From assembly GCA_963805795.1 (NCBI GenBank), contig CAWDVG010000001.1:62001-126000 (forward strand): DNA of 64,000 bases, given 5' to 3'. Below the pieces are notes generated by a model. It had not been told where the DNA came from and did not search any database. It saw only the letters and a program-made list of their open reading frames with translations. Source of the DNA: CAWARU01 sp963805795 (GTDB taxonomy: Bacteria; Pseudomonadota; Gammaproteobacteria; UBA6186; Azoamicaceae). The position numbers were made by a program, and so were the translations under genes. Positions 56,878 through 64,000 of this stretch are shown here, in pieces; position 1 is the stretch's first letter, and every line of letters starts with the position of its first letter.

Positions 56878-56954
56878 TTGCTTAATGAGTGATATTATAA
56901 TTAGAAGTAAGAGTTTTAGCCTTATAAATACTGAAATAAACTGAGGAGAATATT

Positions 56955-58739
56955 ATGAGTCAAACAGCAACAGCCGTGAGTACTAAGACAGCCGCTGATC
57001 TTAAAAATAATGCTGATATCAACAAAAAGGCCGGTGAAGGTCAAAAAGAGAATGGCGAAAAAAACAAATTACATCAAATAGCGAGAAATGGAACGATAGC
57101 GGAAGCCAGGAAATTACTTGCGACTGGATATGATGTGAATACTTTAGATGAACATAATCATAATGCATTATGGGAGGCCTGTTCTGCTATCAAAGTGGAG
57201 ATGGTTGAATTTTTAATTGATAAAGGTGCTAAAGCGATGCCTAACCTTATGATGGAAATAGATAAGATTAAGCGTAAGGGGCAAAAAGTGTTGATAATGG
57301 ATACACCCCTGCTAGGATTAAAGATACTACAAAATCGACTTAATAATGATGCAACCCCTGATATGGTGAAAATTAGTTGGAATCAAATTTTTGAAAAAAT
57401 AAAGAGTCAAATCAAAATCGAGAATAGCCTTATCATGAAGGAAAACACTGTCAGTCTTACTATATTGGCTGATGGAAAAATAAAATTTGAACTAAGGACT
57501 TTCACTGCAGAAGAAGCAATGTCCTTAATGAGTGAGAATAGTTCCCTCAAACATGGGCAAGTTTTTGATCGTAAAACTGGGCAAGCGATAGTACATAAGT
57601 ATAAAAATCAGATGTTAGGGTGTTCGGTTAGTCATTATCGTCTCCCTCCGCTTATTTTCTTTTATAGCCATATTGAAGAAACCACATTTGAATTCATTGT
57701 TAGAAATTTGTCATTTTTGAAAAGTATGGGTTATTCAAAATTCTGTTTTGAATTTGATTATGACCAAAACTTAGATTCTGTAATTGAAAATATGGAGGGA
57801 GGTGTCCTTCAAAAAGATCGTGAGCCCAATTGGCATAAACAATTTGTAATAACTGCTGCCTTTTTAAAAAAAATCAAGGAACAAAAAGATTGGTTGAGCT
57901 ATCATGGTATTGATTTGGTTTTGGGACCATTGAGAGATGTTAAAACAGTAGATGCAGTTGCTGAGAATGCTTCTATCATTAAAGCCAGAGACGCTTGTAT
58001 GGCTGAAAAACTTGCGATGCATACAAATTTGGCAGAGGGAGGCACCATTACCATTTTAGGAGGTGGTCATGCTAGTTTCTTGCCAAAGTTAGTAAAAACT
58101 GCTTCTAATAATGCATTTAATTTTCAATTATATCATTGCTATAATTCTAAAAATCAATCAGCGGAAAGTATAAGAGCTGTATTGCAAGCCGAATTACATG
58201 GGGGTGTTGTTGAAGGTGCTTCTGTAGGACCACTTCATGGATTTAGTGTCAAACAATTAGATGAAGCGGGACCGGGTGGTTTATCCGCCATGGATAAAGC
58301 ATTTCAGATGAATATCCAAGCTCAGATCACAGAACCCAGTTATGAAAGCTATCTTGGAGTAAAAGAAAAAGATGAGACCGAAAACTTAAAGATATTGAAA
58401 TCCATATTTAAATTGCCATTTATCGCCGGTGTACAAGCTGACTCTTTTGCGGTAGATGCCTTGCTTTATGTAAATTCTATAACCGATTACAAAGAGGTTG
58501 AAGAGTTAATTTCCAGTAAAATTAACTTGGTGCATCCCATTAGAATCAATAAGGTTCTGGAACAACATAATGCTAAAGGAAAATATGTCCTAATTGTCCC
58601 TGATATTAATCGCGCATTGATGGACATTAAACCTGGTAATAAAAATGCCGAGAAAGGCGAGCCTGGAAATGCAATGGCGATATATCAGGTTTCTTTGAAT
58701 GAGCAGCCAGCTTCGAAGTTAGGTTTTGTTAAAAAATAA
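56955..58739 (+). CDS. Ankyrin-repeat protein, possible secreted effector
   Basis: A 594-residue soluble protein without signal peptide. Residues about 36-95 form two ankyrin repeats (LHQIARNGTIAEARKLLATG, then ALWEACSAIKVEMVEFLIDKGAK). A large central part has no family I know; the stretch at about residues 340-385 (ARDACMAEKLAMHTN, ITILGGGHASFLPKLV) recalls TraB/GumN-type proteins, where a His follows a beta-strand, but weakly. A good ribosome-binding site (GAGGAGAA) precedes the ATG. Ankyrin proteins of intracellular bacteria are often type IV secretion substrates, so it is a plausible effector. No secretion genes are in the window. Confidence 0.7.
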   Translation: MSQTATAVSTKTAADLKNNADINKKAGEGQKENGEKNKLHQIARNGTIAEARKLLATGYDVNTLDEHNHNALWEACSAIKVEMVEFLIDKGAKAMPNLMMEIDKIKRKGQKVLIMDTPLLGLKILQNRLNNDATPDMVKISWNQIFEKIKSQIKIENSLIMKENTVSLTILADGKIKFELRTFTAEEAMSLMSENSSLKHGQVFDRKTGQAIVHKYKNQMLGCSVSHYRLPPLIFFYSHIEETTFEFIVRNLSFLKSMGYSKFCFEFDYDQNLDSVIENMEGGVLQKDREPNWHKQFVITAAFLKKIKEQKDWLSYHGIDLVLGPLRDVKTVDAVAENASIIKARDACMAEKLAMHTNLAEGGTITILGGGHASFLPKLVKTASNNAFNFQLYHCYNSKNQSAESIRAVLQAELHGGVVEGASVGPLHGFSVKQLDEAGPGGLSAMDKAFQMNIQAQITEPSYESYLGVKEKDETENLKILKSIFKLPFIAGVQADSFAVDALLYVNSITDYKEVEELISSKINLVHPIRINKVLEQHNAKGKYVLIVPDINRALMDIKPGNKNAEKGEPGNAMAIYQVSLNEQPASKLGFVKK

Positions 58740-58810
58740 GATAAGTAAAATAACAGAGGAAAAACACTGATTTAGTGATTTTTTTCAGAATATTTTAACA
58801 ACATCACAGC

Positions 58811-58916
58811 GGAACCATAGTGGTTTAGCAATTCAGGGGACGCGTGAATCCGTCCATGGAGCTCTCCACTGCATCCTGCAGTGGACGCCCCTGAATTGCT
58901 AAACCACCACGGTTCC
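58811..58916 (+). repeat. Large palindromic element B with conserved core
   Basis: Outer arms of about 31 bp (58811-58842 and 58885-58916, including GGTTTAGCAATTCAGGGG and its complement) contain a perfect inner hairpin CCACTGCA-TCC-TGCAGTGG (58866-58884) and the core GGACGCGTGAATCCGTCC (58838-58855). On the opposite strand that core reads GGACGGATTCACGCGTCC and matches element A at 4719-4737 except for one inserted G. It lies in the 325-bp gap between the ankyrin and coiled-coil genes, which otherwise shows no gene. Confidence 0.85.
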
Positions 58917-59064
58917 TAGCGAAGCCTACATGATGCCAGCCATTTTTTATTTTTATCTAAAATAGTGTGGATCATCACCCATTTGGGATTAATAGTTTTT
59001 TAGCAACTTATCTTTGAAGGCAGACTCAAAAGAATCATTAGATTAATGGCTTATAGGTGTTATT

Positions 59065-60837
59065 ATGCCTTCCTTATTGAATGATAGTTTAGAAGAAAAT
59101 CGGCCTCCAGAGGGACTTTTTAAGAATAATGATCAAGCATTAAGGTACCTGGAAGGTAGCTTCTTTATTGCAGAGGAAGAAAAGGAGGCAAGGGCTAGAA
59201 GGTGGAAGCAAGATCATGGGGATGCCTTTCATAGGATGATTCCGCTAGATAAAGAGTTTGAGGATATTGCTAAAACTCTAGCGACCTATGATGGATTGTT
59301 TAGAGACTACTCTAATGCTTTAACAGACAGCCCCTGGATGGTTGACCCAAAAGGGGCCGATGAAAAGATTCAGCAGGCTCAAGCTGGGGGAGCGCTATTA
59401 TTTCAGAAAATAGAACAACGTTTAATAGAGAATGAAGATCTATTTTCTAAAGAGAAAATGGAATATATGGTGGAGGAAATAAGTCAAGCAAAAAATAGTT
59501 TTGATAGTTTATTGATTTCGGTTAATGAAAAGTTATCTATGGCTCCCAAGATAGCAGAGATAACTTCATCCATGGAAGTATTATTTTACGCAATCGAAAA
59601 AATAAGCCATGATATTACTGACAAGAGCAGCCCGGAGATAAACGATATCTTCGAGAAACTTGATATGGCTGCTCCATATGATCAGATAAAAGATAATGTT
59701 GAGAAAGAATTAGCAACCAGGGCCGACGCTCTGGAAAAAATTGCAGCGCTTGAAAAAAGAATCTACGATTTAGATGAGCATGTTCAAAAAAAATCCAGCA
59801 CCATGGCTCGAGGTAGGATTGATTATTATAAAAAAAGGATTGAAGAGCATAGGATTGCTGTGCAAGAAAAGTTGCAAGGTTTAAGTAAGTGGCGTGATCT
59901 GCGGGTTGCAGTCAGTAAGGCGTCACATGAATTGAATGAGATTTTGACACAACTTAAAGACCTATCCAACCCCACAGAAGAATATACAACAAAAGCCAAT
60001 ATATTGCTAAATGCATTAAAAAAAATGCGCGATGAGGCTGAACGAACTCGTAATTATGTAAGAAGCAGGGAATTGCAAGACTTAAATAGGGAGATTCAAG
60101 CTTTTGAAAATCAATTGTCTTTATTCGCTGAAAAAATGACTAATATTGATGATACTAAAAAGAGAGTTGAACGGGAGAAGACTGAAATAAAAGACTCTGA
60201 CGAGCGATCTCAATTAAAACAATATCAGGGACAATCAATTGACTTAATGAATAAGATAACCGTGGCTAGCGTCTTGCAGTTTGAAAATAAGCCAGAACTT
60301 AATCAATGGAATAAAGCAGTGGAGGCTTTGAATATCCAAAACTCTGGTAAGATTCAGATGCGAAAACTCAAAATTGGATTCTGGTCTCGTATGTTTCTGG
60401 AAGAAGATAAACAAAATGTTGTAGGAAAAGATGGGAAACCACTAATTGAAGTGACTATAAAATCTGCAGGTTTTCTATCTCGTTTGTTTGGTGGAAAAGA
60501 TGAGATTACCTCTGTGAAATTATTGAGTCCTGAAGCACTTAAGTTGATGGATACGGTGGCAAGGAAATTAGGGGCTTATCTGGAACCCATTCAGGTGGGA
60601 CAATCTGCGATTATTCTTAAATCAGACCCTAATATTGATATTAAAGCAAAAAGAGATCAGGCTGTAGCCTTGGCGGCAGCCGCACAAGCGGCTTCAGCTA
60701 AAGCAGAGAACGAAATTAGGAAAGCGGTAGATAGTCCTGAAGTTGTAACACCTACACTGATCCTATCGCAAGATAAGAATAAAGAAAATAAAGACGCAAA
60801 CAAAAAAGAGCAACCTAAAGAAAGGCCTCAAATTTGA
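59065..60837 (+). CDS. Large coiled-coil protein, possible secreted effector
   Basis: A 590-residue soluble protein. From about residue 100 to 390 it is highly charged and heptad-rich (for example EKIAALEKRIYDLDEHVQKK), so a long coiled coil is expected. Residues about 430-520 form a more globular part with two related segments, IGFWSRMFLEED and AGFLSRLFGGKDE. The C-terminus is Ala-rich and then Lys/Glu-rich (KNKENKDANKKEQPKE). No signal peptide or known domain. Such composition is common among effectors of Legionella-like bacteria; this is an inference. Confidence 0.65.
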   Translation: MPSLLNDSLEENRPPEGLFKNNDQALRYLEGSFFIAEEEKEARARRWKQDHGDAFHRMIPLDKEFEDIAKTLATYDGLFRDYSNALTDSPWMVDPKGADEKIQQAQAGGALLFQKIEQRLIENEDLFSKEKMEYMVEEISQAKNSFDSLLISVNEKLSMAPKIAEITSSMEVLFYAIEKISHDITDKSSPEINDIFEKLDMAAPYDQIKDNVEKELATRADALEKIAALEKRIYDLDEHVQKKSSTMARGRIDYYKKRIEEHRIAVQEKLQGLSKWRDLRVAVSKASHELNEILTQLKDLSNPTEEYTTKANILLNALKKMRDEAERTRNYVRSRELQDLNREIQAFENQLSLFAEKMTNIDDTKKRVEREKTEIKDSDERSQLKQYQGQSIDLMNKITVASVLQFENKPELNQWNKAVEALNIQNSGKIQMRKLKIGFWSRMFLEEDKQNVVGKDGKPLIEVTIKSAGFLSRLFGGKDEITSVKLLSPEALKLMDTVARKLGAYLEPIQVGQSAIILKSDPNIDIKAKRDQAVALAAAAQAASAKAENEIRKAVDSPEVVTPTLILSQDKNKENKDANKKEQPKERPQI

Positions 60838-60887
60838 GTGAGATCTTTGGTTTGTGAAGTTGTTTAGCTTCTGAATGAATAGAGGTT

Positions 60888-63736
60888 TTAATTAAGAATT
60901 CGTTTTAAAAATTGTCCTGTATAAGATGCCTTTACCTTAGCCACTTGTTCCGGTGTTCCTTCAGCCATCATTTTGCCGCCGCCATCACCACCTTCGGGCC
61001 CTAAATCAATAATCCAATCTGCGGTTTTAATGACATCCAAATTATGTTCAATAATAATGATGGTATTGCCGCGATCACGAAAGTCTTTGCAAAATATCGA
61101 GCAAATGTTTGACATCATGAAAATGTAATCCGGTTGTGGGTTCATCTAAAATATATAAAGTTTTTCCGGTATCTCGTCGTGATAATTCTTTGGCTAATTT
61201 AATTCGTTGCGCTTCACCGCCCGATAAGAGTCGTCGCACTTTGACCCAACGCGAATATAGGATAAACCGACATCCATTAGAGTTTCTAGTTTGCGTGCGA
61301 TGCTGGGAATGGCATTAAAGAATTCCAGAGCTTCTTCTGCCGTCATTTCCAACACTTCATGAATATTTTTACCTTTATACAGAATTTCTAAGGTTTCGCG
61401 ATTATAGCGTTTACCTTTACAAACATCGCAGGTGACATAAATATCGGGTAAAAAATGCATTTCGACTTTTAATAATCCATCGCCTTGGCAGGCTTCGCAG
61501 CGACCACCTTTAACATTAAAACTAAAACGACCCGGTTGATAACCGCGAGCACGTGCTTCTTGGGTATTGGCAAAAATATCTCGAATATGGGTAAATAATC
61601 CGGTATAAGTGGCGGGATTGGAACGCGGGGTGCGGCCAATAGGGCTTTGATCAATATCAATCACTTTATCAAGCTGTTCAAGCCCGCGATTTCTGTATAA
61701 GGGTCAGCTATCGATTTGTTTGACCCCATTTAAAGCTTTAGCGGCAAGCAGGAAATAAAGTGTCGTTAATTAAAGTTGATTTTCCAGAACCGGAAACGCC
61801 TGTGATACAAGTCATTAAGCCCAAGTGGAAAACTGACATTAACATTTTTTAAATTATTTCCAGTCGCGCCCTGATAATACCAGATTACGTTTTGGAGTCA
61901 TGGCGGACGACGATTCTTTGGGATGGCAATGGATTTTTTTCCTAGACAAATATTGTCCTGTTAAAGAATTAGGATTTTTTATAATTTGCTTCGGCGTCCC
62001 CTCAGCTACGATTTCACCGCCATGCACACCTGCACCCGGACCAATATCGATGACATGATCGGCAGTCATAATGGCTTCTTCATCATGCTCTACCACAATG
62101 ACGGTATTCCCGAGATCGCGTAAGATGCGTTAAAGTGTTTAATTAAACGCGCATTATCGCGCTGAATGCAGGCCAATAGAAGGCTCATCTAGAATATACA
62201 TAACACCCACAAGCCCCGCGCCAATTTGGCTGGCAAGTCGAATACTTTGCGCTTCTCCACCCGAGAGCGTTTCCGCACTGCGATTCAGCGTAAATATTCT
62301 AAACCCACATTCATTAAAAATTCTAAACGGCTAATAATTTCTTTTAATATTTTATTGGCAATTTGACCACGAGCCCCCGCTAATTTTAAATTCTTAAAAA
62401 AAGTTTGACAATTGGCAATGGAAAGAGCTGTGACTTTAGGTAAAGTATAATCCCCAATAAACACATGGCGGGCAGCTTCTATTAAACGGGTGCCTTTACA
62501 TTCTGGGCAGATTTTTTGTGTTAAGTAACGGGCCAGTTCTTCCCGGACATAATTGGATTCGGTTTCACGATAGCGACGTTCCATATTGGGTATAATGCCT
62601 TCGAAGCTATGTTTGCGAGTAACCGTTCCGCCATTGTCTTGCTGATAATGAAATTTGATTTCAACTGTATCGCTGCCATAAAGCAAAATATGTTGAATTT
62701 TATCCGGTAATTTTTTAAAGGGGATGTCTAAATCAAAACGATAATGTTTGGCAAGAGAACTAAGCATGCTAAAATAATAATAATTATCTTTGCTCCAGCC
62801 GCGAATCGCACCATCGCTTAAACTTAAATTATCATCCACCACCACCTTTTCAGGATCAATAAATTGTTTCATTCCCAGGCCATCGCAAGTGGGACAGGCA
62901 CCGCTGGGATTATTAAAAGAAAATAGGCGTGGTTCGAATTCTGTTAAACTATAGCCACATTCAGGGCAAGCAAATTTAGATGAAAAAGTGATTTCTTTAG
63001 TCACTTTATCTTTTTCTTCATGCAAAATGGCGATACGTACAATCCCATTGGAAAGCGTAAGAGCTGTTTCAAAAGAATCGGCTAAACGAGTTTTAATGTC
63101 CGCTTTTACTTTTAAGCGATCGACCACCACTTCAATGGTATGCTTGCGACGCAAGTCTAATTTGGGTGCTTCATCTAATTCGACTAAAACACCATCGATT
63201 CTGGCACGTACAAAACCTTGTGTTTTTAATTCTTCCAATTTTTGTAGATGTTCCCCTTTGCGTTCTTGCACCACAGGAGCCAGTAATATGATTTTAGTAT
63301 CTTCAGGTAGGTTTAATATATTATCAACCATTTGGCTGATGGTTTGAGCCGACAGTGCTTTTTGATGAGTCGGGCAATGAGGTATGCCTGTGCGTGCAAA
63401 AAGTAAACGACAATAATCGTAAATTTCAGTAATGGTACCCACCGTAGAACGGGGGTTATGAGAAGTGGCTTTTTGTTCAATGGATATGGCCGGCGATAAA
63501 CCTTCGATATGATCGACATCCGGTTTTTCCATTAAGGATAAAAATTGCCTTGCATAAGCAGAAAGGGATTCTACATAGCGTCTTTGTCCCTCGGCATATA
63601 GCGTATCAAAAGCCAACGACGACTTGCCAGAGCCCGATAAACCTGTAATCACGATCAATTTATCTCGTGGTATATCGAGATCAAGATTTTTCAGATTATG
63701 GGTTCTCGCCCCACGAATAGAAATATTGTGTTGCAT
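60888..63736 (-). CDS. uvrA: Excinuclease ABC subunit A, several frameshifts
   Basis: The damage-recognising ATPase of nucleotide excision repair. Start MQHNISIRGARTHNLKNLDLDIPRD at 63736, Walker A GLSGSGKSSLAFDTL, first zinc finger CPECGYSLTEFEPRLFSFNNPSGACPTCDGLG; the second half includes GVSGSGKSTLIND, a second zinc finger CEACQGDGLLKVEMHFLPDIYVTCDVC and GPEGGDGGGKM near the end. Frames break near 62285-62130, 62098, 61850, 61755 (an extra T before AAKALNG), 61664-61700 and 61190-61145. An in-frame TGA also appears near 61706. Total length about 940 residues, normal. The gene is probably whole in the organism. Confidence 0.93.
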
Positions 63737-63930
63737 AGCCTTAAGTCTCAAATTTTCGGTTTCGATTGAACTTGAATATGGGTCGCATAGAATGATATAG
63801 TGTATCTTAAATCGGAGCGTTATTGTACAAAAATCAGATTTATTTTTTTGTTTTGAATAAACAAAGGGTTTATGAGTAGATATTTGATTTTGTAAGTTGA
63901 GTAACTTTTAGATAATCTTTAACTTAAATA

Positions 63931-64000
63931 ATGAAAAACGCAAAAATGTCTCGACTGTCTCGTAAGTATTCAGGCCATATGGTTGAATTTATGAAAACGT
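63931..64000 (+). CDS. Possible gene start cut by the right window edge
   Basis: An open frame MKNAKMSRLSRKYSGHMVEF runs off the window. Divergent from uvrA with a 194-bp AT-rich gap in between. It is too short to identify, and coding is uncertain. Confidence 0.3.
   Translation, partial: MKNAKMSRLSRKYSGHMVEFMKT

Noticed and set aside
61716..61733. Another copy of the TTGACCCCATT repeat in uvrA
   Set aside because: It encodes conserved UvrA residues (KALNGVKQI) and lacks the rest of the motif, so the match is coincidental.

Overview
The window is AT-rich DNA from a gammaproteobacterium that probably lives inside host cells, of Legionellales or Coxiella-like type. That placement is an inference. 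It rests on gammaproteobacterial gene order (4.5S RNA-dnaX-recR-htpG, hlyC-ccsA-ffh, and the str/S10/spc/alpha ribosomal clusters), an ATP/ADP translocase of the kind used by energy parasites, an ankyrin-repeat protein and a long coiled-coil protein that look like host-directed effectors, and many decayed gene remnants and palindromic repeats. No rRNA, tRNA or CRISPR array was found.

Region 1 (about 1-22.5 kb) is a surface-polysaccharide locus. It holds two paralogous GT-C-like membrane proteins, three GT2 glycosyltransferases plus a glycosyltransferase-like protein, a frameshifted DUF6492-like gene, and manC-gmd-fcl, which together supply GDP-mannose and then GDP-L-fucose. It continues with a GT4 glycosyltransferase, two AsnB-type amidotransferases, a four-helix EamA/SMR-like membrane protein, a GtrB/DPM1-like transferase and ugd (UDP-glucuronate). 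A short stretch with repeats and dead genes (15-17.5 kb) splits it.

Region 2 (22.5-33.4 kb) is mostly housekeeping: 4.5S RNA, dnaX, recR, htpG, a decayed copy of the fadD start followed by intact fadD, a ribbon-helix-helix/PIN toxin-antitoxin pair, an adenine methylase, a CorC/HlyC-type protein and a CcsA-like membrane protein.

Region 3 (33.4-53.3 kb) is ffh followed by one long ribosomal supercluster: rpsL-rpsG-fusA-tuf, S10, spc with secY, and alpha with rpoA and rplQ. Gene order is conventional, but most of these essential genes carry one or more single-base insertions or deletions. I give each the extent of the whole gene and say where the frame breaks. Assembly or sequencing error is the most likely cause.

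Region 4 (53.3-64 kb) holds an ATP/ADP translocase behind a good sigma-70-type promoter, an ABC-F ATPase with one frameshift, the ankyrin protein, the coiled-coil protein and uvrA on the minus strand, also frameshifted.

The most interesting structure not explained by genes is a pair of large palindromic elements (4.66-4.76 kb and 58.81-58.92 kb). Their arms differ in sequence, but they share an 18-19 bp core and the same internal architecture. The next most interesting is an Rpn-nuclease-like leader fused to the start of ManC.
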